Source: Trebonia sp050013875
Lineage (GTDB): Bacteria; Actinomycetota; Actinomycetes; Streptosporangiales; Streptosporangiaceae
DNA length: 64,000 nucleotides
Assembly (NCBI GenBank): GCA_050013875.1
Contig: JBEKEK010000001.1
Location: forward strand, 62,001-126,000
Direction of reading: 5' to 3'
Program-made: the position numbers and the translations under genes
Notes under the pieces: generated by a model
Seen by the model: only the letters and a program-made list of their open reading frames with translations
Told to the model about the DNA's origin: nothing
Databases searched by the model: none
Part shown: one piece after another, positions 16,497-25,075 of the stretch
How the letters are laid out: every line of letters begins with the position of its first letter
Position numbering within the stretch: the first letter of the stretch is position 1

Positions 16497-17510
16497 ATGA
16501 CCTCGCCAGATCTGATCGCCGAGACGAAGGAACCGGTACAGGACCGCGGCAGGCCCGCGGGATACCTCGACTGGCTCCGCGATGGGCTGCGCCGCTTCAG
16601 CGGCGTCTACGTGCTGATCGCTCTCTGCATAGCCTTCGGAATCGCCCTGCCCGGCACGTTCGCCACATCACAGAACCTGCAGACGATCCTGACCTCGCAG
16701 ACCGTCACCGGGCTGCTCGCCCTGGGTTTGCTGGTACCGCTGGCCGCGGGCGCGTTCGACCTTTCTGTGGCCGCCAACATGGGACTTGCCACGGTGGTGG
16801 CCATCAGCCTGCAGTCGCACGGCGTGAATACCGTCCTGGCGTGCCTGGCCGCCGTCGCCGTGGCCTGCCTGGTCGGGCTGGTCAACGGGCTTCTCGTCAT
16901 CCGCCTCAAGGTCGACTCGTTCATCGCGACGCTCGGCATGAGCAGCGTACTGGCCGCGCTGGCGTTCAAGGTGACTGGCGGCCAGCAGATCGTCAACAAC
17001 ATTCCGCAGTCGTTCCTCAACCTCTACACAGCGAGCTTTCTTGGGATCCCCGATCCCGTCATCTACCTGGTGGTCGCGGCAGCCATCATCTGGTTCGTGC
17101 TCGAGTACCGGCCGATCGGCCGGTACATTTACGCGGTCGGCGGGAACAAGCAGGCCGCACGCCTGGCGGGCGTGCGGGTCGACCGGATCATCTTCGGCTC
17201 CTTTATCATCGGGGGCCTGTTCGCCGGACTGGCGGGCGTGCTGCTTGCCAGTGAGCTCGGAATCGGCGACCCAAGTTCGGGGCCGCCCTACCTGCTCCCC
17301 GTCTTCTCGGCCGTCTTCCTCGGAACCACCCAGATCCGCCCGGGGCGCGCGAATGTCCTCGGCACGCTGATCGCCATCTACCTGCTCGCCGTCGGCGTGA
17401 AGGGCCTGCAGCTCGCGGGCGCCCCGTCCTACGTGAGCGACCTTTTCAACGGCGTGGCGCTGATCGTCGCGGTGGCCCTCGCGGCGTACGAACGGCGCAG
17501 CAAAACCTGA
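16497..17510 (+). CDS. ABC transporter permease (RbsC-like)
   Basis: A 337-residue polytopic membrane protein with about 8-10 hydrophobic segments. Family hallmarks are the GAFDLSVAANMGL stretch (the GGIDLSVG-type loop of RbsC), GLVNGLLVIRLKVDSFIATLG, and the coupling-helix segment AVGGNKQAARLAGV. ATG 16497 with GGAGG 6-8 nt upstream. As the only permease gene, it should form a homodimer. It completes a CUT2-type importer whose substrate is probably the precursor degraded by the surrounding enzymes. Confidence 0.92.
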   Translation: MTSPDLIAETKEPVQDRGRPAGYLDWLRDGLRRFSGVYVLIALCIAFGIALPGTFATSQNLQTILTSQTVTGLLALGLLVPLAAGAFDLSVAANMGLATVVAISLQSHGVNTVLACLAAVAVACLVGLVNGLLVIRLKVDSFIATLGMSSVLAALAFKVTGGQQIVNNIPQSFLNLYTASFLGIPDPVIYLVVAAAIIWFVLEYRPIGRYIYAVGGNKQAARLAGVRVDRIIFGSFIIGGLFAGLAGVLLASELGIGDPSSGPPYLLPVFSAVFLGTTQIRPGRANVLGTLIAIYLLAVGVKGLQLAGAPSYVSDLFNGVALIVAVALAAYERRSKT

Positions 17511-17627
17511 ACAGATCTGGCCGATCCTGGAGTGCTACCCTCAGCGGGTGGATGACCCGGCGCCGCTGTCCCCTGCTGACGTGCGTGCCGCTCGGGTATT
17601 CTTCTTCGCCGGCGTCAGCCCGGGGCG

Positions 17628-18884
17628 ATGACCGGCCGGCCGGGCGGGCTGTTGCGGCAGCGGAACTTCCGCTTGTTCTGGGCCGGAGAAAGCATCAGCG
17701 AGGTCGGCAATTCCGTCACCCTCGTCGTGATTCCGCTGGTCGCCATCGACACCCTGCACGCCAGCACGTTCACCGTCACGGTGCTGACCGCGATGGTCTG
17801 GCTGCCCTGGGTCGTTATCGGCGTCCCCGCCGGCGCGTGGGTCGACCGGTTGTCGCCCCGGCCGGTCATGCTGGCCTGTGATGCGGTCTCGGCGGCGGTG
17901 TATGCGAGCGTGCCGGTCGCTGCCTGGTGCGGGGTGCTGACCGTCGCGCAGCTCATCGCGGTCACGCTGATCGCGGGCGCGGCGGCAGTGTTCTTCAACA
18001 GCGCTTACCAGGTTCTGCTCCCGGGGGTAGTGGACGAGGCGGACCTTGCCGAGGGGAACGCCAAGCTGCTCGGCAGCCAGCAGGTCGCCCAGGTCGGCGG
18101 CCCGGGGCTCGGCGGGCTCCTCGCGCAGGCGGGCGGCCCCGTGACCGGGCTCCTGGCCAACGCGGCGAGCTTCGCCGTCTCGTTCTGCTGCCTGACCGCC
18201 ATGCGGCCGCCACGGGACCGCCGGCCGGGTGACTCCGGCACCGGGGGCATGCTCGATGGTCTTCGCTTCGCCTGGCGCGATCCCTACCTGCGTGCGATGA
18301 CGGCGTTCTCGTCGCTCGGCAACCTCGCGCTCACCGGTGTCGACGCCCTGCTGGTCGTCTTCCTGGTCCGTACCATCGGGCTGTCCTCGGCGGCGACCGG
18401 TCTCGTCATGGCCAGCCTCGGCGTTGGCGGTGTCTTTGGCGCGCTTACCGCCCGCCCGCTGGGGAGACGGGTTGGCACAGCGCGGGCCCTGGTCATTGCC
18501 GTCCCGGCCGGCCTCTGCTTCGCGCTGCTGCTCCCGCTCGCGGACAAGGGACCGCGGCTCGCGTTCGCCGGTGCAGCGCTGATAGGCGCGGGCAGTGTCA
18601 TCGCCATCGGGAACGTGATCATCGACAGTTTCATACAGGCCTACGTCTCGCCGGGCATACTCGGCCGGGTCATCTCGGCGACATGGACGATTGCGTTCGC
18701 GATGATGCCCGTCGGCGCGCTGCTCGCCGGAGTCCTCGCCACCGCGCTGGGGGTCAGGGCGGCGCTATGGGTATTCACTGCCCTGATCGCCGTGTCCGGC
18801 CTCACGTTCCTGCTGACTCCCATGCGGCACCTGCGGGACCTGCCACGGCGCCCGGCCGAGGATAGCGTCCCGGCTATGCGTTAG
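17628..18884 (+). CDS. MFS transporter (EntS/MFS_3-like exporter)
   Basis: A 418-residue major facilitator with 12 predicted hydrophobic segments. The N-terminal RQRNFRLFWAGESISEVGNSV is typical of the EntS-like efflux group, and the loop between TM2 and TM3 (AGAWVDRLSPRP) carries the MFS signature. It follows the importer by about 117 bp on the same strand and could read through from it. Efflux of a toxic intermediate or product is plausible; the substrate is unknown. Confidence 0.87.
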   Translation: MTGRPGGLLRQRNFRLFWAGESISEVGNSVTLVVIPLVAIDTLHASTFTVTVLTAMVWLPWVVIGVPAGAWVDRLSPRPVMLACDAVSAAVYASVPVAAWCGVLTVAQLIAVTLIAGAAAVFFNSAYQVLLPGVVDEADLAEGNAKLLGSQQVAQVGGPGLGGLLAQAGGPVTGLLANAASFAVSFCCLTAMRPPRDRRPGDSGTGGMLDGLRFAWRDPYLRAMTAFSSLGNLALTGVDALLVVFLVRTIGLSSAATGLVMASLGVGGVFGALTARPLGRRVGTARALVIAVPAGLCFALLLPLADKGPRLAFAGAALIGAGSVIAIGNVIIDSFIQAYVSPGILGRVISATWTIAFAMMPVGALLAGVLATALGVRAALWVFTALIAVSGLTFLLTPMRHLRDLPRRPAEDSVPAMR

Positions 18885-19012
18885 TGCGCAAGTTAGGCCA
18901 GCCTGTCTGTGCTTCGATCCAGCGGCTGACGGCGAGGTGGAGGCTTAGGTTCCAGTTACGCTGGTAGCCGACTGCAGCCGCTTGGCTGAGCGCGTGCGAA
19001 GGGGTAGCCGGG

Positions 19013-19657
19013 TTGGCTGGAAGCGGGAAGGCAGCCGGCGGGATGGCTGCTGGTGGCGCGGAAGCGGACCGGGAGGCAGGCACGTTGCGCGGTGCCATGG
19101 CCGGCCAGATCGCCGAGCGGTACCAGGCGTTCGCCGCGCTGTTCCCGGGGCAGCGGGAGCTGGGGGAAGGGCTGCCGGGGTCCGTGGTAGCCGCGCCGCG
19201 GAAGGTGCCGCGGCACCTGTTCACGCCCGGTGTGCCGCTGGCCAGGGCGTATGCGGACGACGCCGTCGTCCTCAGGCAGGCCGGCGAGGGCAGCGCGGGC
19301 CGCAGCCCGGTGTCGGCGCCGTCGATGATCGCGCTCATGCTGGCCCAGCTTGACGTGCGCCCCGGCGAGTCGGTGCTGGAGATCGGCAGCGGCGGCTACC
19401 AGGCGGCGCTGCTGCGAGAGCTGGCCGACCCGGGCGGGTCGGTGACCACGCCGGACATCGACCCTGAGGTGGTCAGCCGCGCCCGGGCGTGCCTGGACCG
19501 GGCCGGGTACGGCGACGTGCGCACGGTCTGCGCGGACGGGGAGTACGGCGCGCCCGGGGGCGGCCCGTTCGACAAGATCATCGTCGCGGTGGAGGCCTGG
19601 GACGTCCCGCCGGCCTGGACGCTATTGACCGGGGCCTGGTCACCCCGATGGGGATGA
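19013..19657 (+). pseudogene. truncated FxLD-type/PCMT-like methyltransferase
   Basis: Residues from about 60 on match the methyltransferase domain of the FxLD-system/protein-isoaspartate methyltransferase group: PRHLFTPGVPLARAYADDAV, SAPSMIALMLAQLDVRPG, GSVTTPDIDPEVVSRAR, FDKIIVAVEAWDVPPAW. The SAM-binding motif I reads EIGSGGYQ, one residue shorter than the usual GxGTGY. The protein stops right after PPAW, missing the C-terminal domain of about 150 residues found in relatives. The thiopeptide-like N-terminal domain is absent too. No precursor peptide or lanthipeptide gene is nearby. A decayed gene is more likely than a functional enzyme. Confidence 0.7.
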
Positions 19658-19862
19658 TCTTCCGGTCCGGGAGGATGGACACTCCCGCCCTGGCCAGCGG
19701 CGGCAGCCTTGCCTCGCCGACGACCTTCCCAGCGGGCACGTCCTGAACAAGCGCCACAGCACAATCGTGCTGTCCTGGCCCGAACCCGCCCGAGTCCAGC
19801 TCTCATGAAGAGTGAAAATGCAGGAATTGGCGGGTGAGGCGGAGTCACGGGACCGTTCGAAA

Positions 19863-20651
19863 CTATTCTGAGGGTGAGCCGCCCTGGGCGAAGTCGCGTG
19901 CCGCCTGGTCCATCCTGGTTGACCAGGTCCGGTACCTGCTCTGCAGGAACAGTTCCAGGGCGAGCGCGTCCGGCAGCGGCAGTTCGCTCCCCCGCCGCAC
20001 CATCTGCTTCATGAAGTCGATCGCGTGGCCATCCTTGGCGGCCAGTTCAGCGGCCAGGGCGAGTGCGGCGCCGCCAAGCGCGTCAGGCGGGACGCAGACC
20101 GAGACCAGTCCAGCCTGGGCCGCCTCGGCTCCGCTCATATGGCGACCGGTCAGCAGGTAGTACAGCGCGCGGGGCTGCCCGATCTTGCGCGGCAGCCGCT
20201 GCGAGCCGCCCGCCCCGGGCAGAATCCCCCGGTTGATGTGCTGGTCGCCAAGCCGGGCGTCCGCGGCGGCCACGATCACGTCACACGACAGGGCGACCTC
20301 GAGACCGCCGGCCAGCGCGTATCCGTGGACCGAGGCGATAACAGCCTGGGGGGCGGTCATCAGCGCGGTGCACAGCTGGCCGAGACTGTCCTGGAAACGG
20401 GCGTGCTTGACCGGGTCGCCGAGAATCCCGCCGCTGAGCCATTTGAGATCGGCCCCCGGGCAGAAAGACGTGCCCGCGCCCCGCAGCACGATCACCCGGA
20501 CGCGGGGATGCTCGCGCGCCGCCCGCTCAAGCTCGGCCAGCAGCCGCTTGACAAGGTCGCCGTCCAGCGCGTTGAGCCGGTGCGGGCGGTTCAGGGTCAG
20601 CAGGCGGACACCGTCCCGTGGGTCCTCGACCAGCAGCGGCTCGTCACTCAC
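19863..20651 (-). CDS. crotonase-superfamily protein with altered active site
   Basis: A 262-residue enoyl-CoA hydratase/isomerase fold: GADLKWLSG for CoA binding, ALAGGLEVALSCD forming the oxyanion hole, and ILPGAGGSQRLPRKIG. The first catalytic Glu is kept (Glu118, GGLE), but the second, in the usual QPE position, is replaced by His138 (GDQHIN). Hydratase chemistry is therefore doubtful; an isomerase, hydrolase or dehydratase variant is possible. The GTG start at 20651 overlaps the nitroreductase stop (GTGA). Last gene of the operon beginning at 25642. Confidence 0.85.
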   Translation of the reverse strand: MSDEPLLVEDPRDGVRLLTLNRPHRLNALDGDLVKRLLAELERAAREHPRVRVIVLRGAGTSFCPGADLKWLSGGILGDPVKHARFQDSLGQLCTALMTAPQAVIASVHGYALAGGLEVALSCDVIVAAADARLGDQHINRGILPGAGGSQRLPRKIGQPRALYYLLTGRHMSGAEAAQAGLVSVCVPPDALGGAALALAAELAAKDGHAIDFMKQMVRRGSELPLPDALALELFLQSRYRTWSTRMDQAARDFAQGGSPSE

Positions 20652-21346
20652 GGCCGTTCACCCACCCACCGCACGACCTCAGCCGCGGAAGCACGCGACG
20701 TGCGGAAACGGTTGGCCGGATGGTTATCGTCGCGCCAGCCGAAAGACACGCCGCACAGCACGAGATGATCGTCGGGTACCTGGAGGTACTCCCGGACGAA
20801 GGGTGCGTGGCCGGCAATCGCGGCCTGGGCAATAGCGGCCACGCCGTGGCTTTCCGCGGCGTAGAGAAACGTCGCGATGTAGAGGCCGCAGTCGACCGCA
20901 CCGTAGGTCCCGAGTTCGCCTGGCGTCGAGACGATCGCGACGTGCGGGGCACCGAAGAACGCGAAATTCTCCCGCGCCTGCCGGCGGCTCGCCTCCCGGT
21001 CACCCCGGGTGACGCCGACCGATTCATACAGCGCCCACCCGCATTCCCGTCGGCGCTCGAGTCGCTTGCCCGAGTAGCGCGATGGCGCCGGGAAGTCGGA
21101 GGCGCAGTGGTGGCCCGTCTCCTCGTCCACGTGGCGGAGCATCGCCTGGCGGAACGAGTCGGTCGCCGAACCCGAGGTTATCGTCAGCTGCCATGGCTGG
21201 GTGTTGCACCACGAAGGGGCGTGCTGCGCGGTCTCCAGAACCGCCGCGATGGTCTTCTCCGGAACCGGTTCCGGCAGGAATCCACGGCAACTTTGCCGCT
21301 GCTCGACGATATGACGCAGATACTCCCGCTGATCGCTGACGCTCAT
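20648..21346 (-). CDS. nitroreductase-family flavoprotein
   Basis: A 232-residue FMN oxidoreductase: RQSCRGFLPEPVPEKTI at the N-terminus (FMN phosphate site), HAPSWCNTQPWQLTI (the APSxxNxQPW motif), and a C-terminal GVSFGW/ANRFRTSR segment. Members reduce nitro groups, quinones or enones with NAD(P)H. The location in a crotonase/CoA-transferase operon suggests a redox step on a ring or an unsaturated CoA ester rather than nitro reduction. It lies 59 nt after the CoA-transferase gene. Confidence 0.87.
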   Translation of the reverse strand: MSVSDQREYLRHIVEQRQSCRGFLPEPVPEKTIAAVLETAQHAPSWCNTQPWQLTITSGSATDSFRQAMLRHVDEETGHHCASDFPAPSRYSGKRLERRRECGWALYESVGVTRGDREASRRQARENFAFFGAPHVAIVSTPGELGTYGAVDCGLYIATFLYAAESHGVAAIAQAAIAGHAPFVREYLQVPDDHLVLCGVSFGWRDDNHPANRFRTSRASAAEVVRWVGERP

Positions 21347-21405
21347 CCCGTCCCGCCTCCTGCCGCGAGTGCATACAGCCCGGTTACATACAGCCTCTGC
21401 TCCGG

Positions 21406-22590
21406 CTAGATGATCCGCAGCTCCCGGAAACCGTCGATCTCTTCCCGCGTGTAGCCCTCCTCAAGCAGGACCTCGTCAGTGTGCTGGCCCAGCGCGGGCG
21501 CCCCCAGCGGGTGGCACGGCCGCTCCCCGTCGATCTCGAATGGCGCCCGCAGCATCCGCAGGTCCCCCGCTTCCGACGGGATGCCTTCGGTGTACAAGCC
21601 GGGGTTGCGCTCGGTGAAGAACTCGATGGACTCTTCCATCTCGAGCACCGGGGCGACTGGCACATCATGCTCGCGCAGGATCTCCAGCCATTCCGCGGCC
21701 GTACGCCGCGCGAGCTCGGCGTTGATGATGACGGCGAGCTCCTTGCGGTTCTTGACCCGGGACGTGTTGTCGGCGATGCGCGGGTCGTTTTCAAGGTCCG
21801 GACGCCCCAGGGCTTCGCATAGCCGTCGCCACGACTCATTGTGGAAGGCACCGATGACGATGTACTTGCCGTCGCCAGCCGTGTAAGCCTCGTAGGGCGC
21901 CAGCTGGGGATGGCCGCTGCCCTGGCGGCGGAACTTCGGCGTGCCGTTGAGGACGCTCGCTGTGTAGTTCGGCATCAGGGCGTACGAAGCGTCGAGAAGC
22001 GAGGTGCGCAGCCGGGCGCCCTCTCCCGTTTTCTGCTTCCGCAGCAAGGCGGCCAGGATGCTGATCAGCGCCATGCAGGATGCGGCGACATCGGTGACCG
22101 GTGTTCCCGCTTTAGCCGGCGGTCCGTCGATGTCCCCGGTCATCGCCATCAGGCCGGAGTACGCCTGCGCGATGATGTCGTTACCCGACTCGCTCTCGAA
22201 TCCCTTCGTGCCGCCGAAGGCTGACACCGAGCAGTAGATGATGTCGGGCTTGACTGCCCGGATGTCCTCGTAGGACAGGCCCCAGCTATCCATCATGCCG
22301 GGCCGGAAGTTTTCCAGCAGGACATCGGCCGAGCGGCACATGTTCCGCGCGACCTGCTGCCCCTCCTCGGTGCGGAGGTCCAGCGTTATTCCGCGCTTTC
22401 CCCGGTTGATCCCCAGGAAGTACCCGCTCTTGCCGCGGACCATGTGGTCGGTGAAACGGATGAGGTCACCCCGCCTGACCTTTTCGATCTTGACGACCGT
22501 CGCGCCGAGGTCCGCCATCAGCATCGCGGCGTAAGGCGCGGCCAGGGCGGAACCGAAGTCGAGTACCTTGACACCGTCGAGAATTCCCAT
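21406..22590 (-). CDS. class III CoA-transferase (CaiB/BaiF family)
   Basis: A 394-residue protein. The N-terminal VKVLDFGSALAAPYAAMLMADLGATVVKIE is diagnostic; NRGKRGITLDL and the VTDVAASCMALISI segment with the nucleophile-position Asp follow. Class III enzymes move CoA between acids via an aspartyl-CoA anhydride. The ATG at 22590 has AAGGA upstream and lies inside the 3' end of the preceding crotonase gene (73-nt overlap). It provides ATP-independent activation of an acid, a counterpart to the ligases elsewhere in the island. Confidence 0.9.
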   Translation of the reverse strand: MGILDGVKVLDFGSALAAPYAAMLMADLGATVVKIEKVRRGDLIRFTDHMVRGKSGYFLGINRGKRGITLDLRTEEGQQVARNMCRSADVLLENFRPGMMDSWGLSYEDIRAVKPDIIYCSVSAFGGTKGFESESGNDIIAQAYSGLMAMTGDIDGPPAKAGTPVTDVAASCMALISILAALLRKQKTGEGARLRTSLLDASYALMPNYTASVLNGTPKFRRQGSGHPQLAPYEAYTAGDGKYIVIGAFHNESWRRLCEALGRPDLENDPRIADNTSRVKNRKELAVIINAELARRTAAEWLEILREHDVPVAPVLEMEESIEFFTERNPGLYTEGIPSEAGDLRMLRAPFEIDGERPCHPLGAPALGQHTDEVLLEEGYTREEIDGFRELRII

Positions 22591-23474
22591 AACGATTCCT
22601 TGTCAATGTTCTTGGCCTGCTCGGCCTGCCTGACCGCCTCTTCGACGCCGAAGAGCCGGCGAGCCCGGAGGAAGTTGAATTCGCCTGGCCGAAAATGGAT
22701 GGCCGATGACATCGCGGACATGTAAGTTGCCGTCGCGAACCCTGCCCCAATTCCCATTTTTTCGGTGGAGGCAAAGGTCAGGAATTTCTCCGCCGCGATG
22801 CCATCGCGCATAATCGTCGCGACGGTATGGGCGATGTCCAGTGCTGCCCCGCCTGACTTCCCGTCCGGCACCACCCCGGTCACCAGCCCGGCGGAGAGCG
22901 CCTGGGCGGAACTCCACCGGGCGCCGGCGAACATGAGCTCATTGGCCCGCTTGCGGCCGACCGTCGCCAGCAGCATCGAGACGTCGCCATCGACGCCGAC
23001 ATGCTGCCAGCGCGGGCTGCCGAACTCGCTGCTCTCATCGGCGATCGCGATATCGCAGTAAAGAACGAGGTAAAGCCCGATGTCCAGGCAGCGGCCTGGC
23101 GCTGACAGCACCGTGACCTTCGAGCAGTTAAGCAGCCGGTCGTAGAGCCCCTGGCGTCCCCAGAACACCTCGCCGGCCGCCCGCAGCCGCGCGCGCAGGC
23201 TCACGATCCGCTCACTGGGCATGCCAGGGACGTTCTCGTGATAGCTTCCCGCCTCGGCCGGGTCGAGGCCGACGCTCAGGTCCGGGCCGACGGGGTCAAT
23301 CACGATGACCTTCACGTCATCGTTGGCCTCGAGCTCCGACAGCGCCGAGCTCAGCTCGGCGCACATCGACACGGTGAACGCGTTGCCTCGTTCCGCCCGG
23401 TCGATCACGATCCGCGCGATGTGGGGTGCGTCGGTCGGCGCCACGCGAACCAGGCCGCTGGTCTCGCCTACCAC
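22518..23474 (-). CDS. divergent crotonase-family protein (third of three coupled)
   Basis: About 318 residues from GTG 23474, which overlaps the preceding stop codon (GTGGTAG). Crotonase-fold markers are IVIDRAERGNAFTVSM, VKVIVIDPVG, YCDIAIADESSEFGSPRWQHVG and LMFAGARWSSAQALSAGLV. Both catalytic Glu positions are substituted (Tyr135 and Arg155 by alignment to rat hydratase), and the oxyanion Gly motif is altered (CLDIGLYL). It may be a structural partner of the neighbouring crotonases or perform glutamate-independent chemistry. The C-terminal 24 codons overlap the CoA-transferase gene. Confidence 0.78.
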   Translation of the reverse strand: MVGETSGLVRVAPTDAPHIARIVIDRAERGNAFTVSMCAELSSALSELEANDDVKVIVIDPVGPDLSVGLDPAEAGSYHENVPGMPSERIVSLRARLRAAGEVFWGRQGLYDRLLNCSKVTVLSAPGRCLDIGLYLVLYCDIAIADESSEFGSPRWQHVGVDGDVSMLLATVGRKRANELMFAGARWSSAQALSAGLVTGVVPDGKSGGAALDIAHTVATIMRDGIAAEKFLTFASTEKMGIGAGFATATYMSAMSSAIHFRPGEFNFLRARRLFGVEEAVRQAEQAKNIDKESLWEFSTVSRYSTSVPPWPRLTPRC

Positions 23475-24157
23475 TGCCTGCCCCCGGCCGCCAGGTCGGC
23501 CTCGACCGCGTCGAACTCCCGGCCCACTCCCACCACGTCGAACGCCGCCCCGACGTTCATCTTCGAGATCGTCACCCCATCGAGCGGCATAACCGCGACC
23601 CGGCGGGCGAGGTCGGTGACCGTTCCGCGCAGGTCCGGCGCCCCCACCACCTGGTTGACGAAGTCGGCCTCGAGGGCGCCGGCCGCGTCGATAGTGCCGC
23701 CGCGCAGCATCCAGGCCTTCGCCCGGTTGGCCCGCATCGTGAGCACGGCCAGCGGGTAGTTGGCCTCGTCGACCTCGAACGGCGACGCGAACGTGCTCCG
23801 TGCGCTGGCGACGACGAAGTCCGCGGCGAGGCACAGGGCCGACGCGGTCGGGCCGCACGCGCCGTCGGCCTCGGCGATCACAACCTTTTTGCAGTAGGCG
23901 GTCACCTGGTGAAGCCCCCGGACGCCGGTATAGCAGAGACGCGCGGCGGGATCAGCCCGCGCTGGCGGTACTGTGTCCCCCGCGCCACCCGCCAGGCCGG
24001 CCAGCACGATGACCTTGACCTCGTTGTCGTCGGCGGCCTGCAGCAGTGCGTCGCGGAGCTGCTGGCCCGCTCCCGCGTCACGCCGGTCGAGAGCCGCCGG
24101 ATCCGGCACCCGGAGCAGGACCACGTTCCTGGCCAGCGGTTCAGCGGTCACTGTCAT
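23468..24157 (-). CDS. short, degenerate crotonase-family protein (second of three coupled)
   Basis: Only 229 residues, shorter than the usual 255-265. It begins with ATGA overlap from the upstream crotonase and ends in GTGGTAG overlapping the next. The core is recognisable: VKVIVLAGLAGG, VVIAEADGACGPTASALCLAADFVV and GGTIDAAGALEADFVNQVVG. Both catalytic Glu positions are replaced (Ala107 and Phe127) and the GGG oxyanion segment reads GPTA. It is most likely a non-catalytic subunit or a specialised enzyme; coding bias and coupling argue against a pseudogene. Confidence 0.72.
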   Translation of the reverse strand: MTVTAEPLARNVVLLRVPDPAALDRRDAGAGQQLRDALLQAADDNEVKVIVLAGLAGGAGDTVPPARADPAARLCYTGVRGLHQVTAYCKKVVIAEADGACGPTASALCLAADFVVASARSTFASPFEVDEANYPLAVLTMRANRAKAWMLRGGTIDAAGALEADFVNQVVGAPDLRGTVTDLARRVAVMPLDGVTISKMNVGAAFDVVGVGREFDAVEADLAAGGRQW

Positions 24158-25056
24158 GGCCGGCCTCCGCGCTCCGCCGCTTGTTCCTTGTCCTGCCTGA
24201 GCGCGTTCCCGACGCCGCCTTCGCGGACAGCCGCCCAGAAGCTCATCTCGTCGCTGTGGGACCTGAAGAAATGCGACGCGAGCAAGCCGCTGATGACGGG
24301 TACGTTGCTGTCCATCACTGACTCGCCGCGCTTGATCCGTGCCTTGAGCCGGGCGAGATCCCCGGCGGGCCTCGCCGCGATCTCGCGAACGATCCGGTCG
24401 GTGTCGGCGGGCAAGTCTGCCAGCGGGCTGACATGGCAGGCGAAGCCGCAGTCGAAGGCCTGCCTGGCGTTCATCACCGAGCCGGTGTAGCCGGAGAACC
24501 TGGCTGCCTTCGCTCCTATGGTCCGGTTGAGGTTCAGGCTGGCGACGGAGCTGGCCGGCCCGAGGAACCTGGCCTCGAGCGCACCGATCTTGGCATCGTC
24601 GGCGACGATGACCAGGTCGCTCTTGGCGGCCAGCAGAAAGTAAGCCGCCGCGGCGCAGAACCCCTGAACCGACGACACCACGACCTTCGGCGAACGGGCG
24701 ATCACCTGGCTAAAGCTGGTCCGTCCCCAGGTCAGTTCCGACGAGTACCGGTAGGCGTGCGTAACGGTGAACCGCTTGTAGCCGGCTTCCCGCTGTCCCC
24801 AGTCCTCGTTGATCTCGTTTCCGCTGCAGAACGACGGGCCGTTGCCCCGCAGCACGATTACCTTGATCCGGTCCTCGAGCGCGAGCTCGTCGAAGATGTC
24901 GGCGATCAGGTCGCGCATCGGGACGCTGAGCGCGTTGCGCTTCTCCGGCCGGTTCAGGGTGATCCACGCGATGCCCGCGCCGACGTCGAGATCCAGCAGG
25001 ACTTGCGAGGGGGCAGCGGCGATGCTCCGCTCATTGCCCCACTGTGGTCTGCTCAT
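24154..25056 (-). CDS. crotonase-family protein (first of three coupled)
   Basis: A 300-residue member with WITLNRPEKRNALSVPM, GNGPSFCSGNEINEDW (CoA-binding loop), QGFCAAAAYFLLAAKSDLVIVADD and GALEARFLGPASS. The second catalytic Glu position is kept (Glu161), while the first is Phe140 and the oxyanion GGG is AAA. It is the best candidate for the catalytic member of the three coupled crotonases. Gap of 19 nt to the upstream NTF2-like gene; ATGA overlap with the next crotonase. Confidence 0.82.
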   Translation of the reverse strand: MSRPQWGNERSIAAAPSQVLLDLDVGAGIAWITLNRPEKRNALSVPMRDLIADIFDELALEDRIKVIVLRGNGPSFCSGNEINEDWGQREAGYKRFTVTHAYRYSSELTWGRTSFSQVIARSPKVVVSSVQGFCAAAAYFLLAAKSDLVIVADDAKIGALEARFLGPASSVASLNLNRTIGAKAARFSGYTGSVMNARQAFDCGFACHVSPLADLPADTDRIVREIAARPAGDLARLKARIKRGESVMDSNVPVISGLLASHFFRSHSDEMSFWAAVREGGVGNALRQDKEQAAERGGRP

Positions 25057-25075
25057 GGTTTCCTCGGGCTGATCG

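Noticed and set aside
18874..19338. Minus-strand open frame ending in a plausible protein-like C-terminus (NWNLSLHLAVSRWIE)
   Set aside because: Most of it is antisense to the methyltransferase remnant; the last 35 residues look somewhat protein-like but match no family I recognise.
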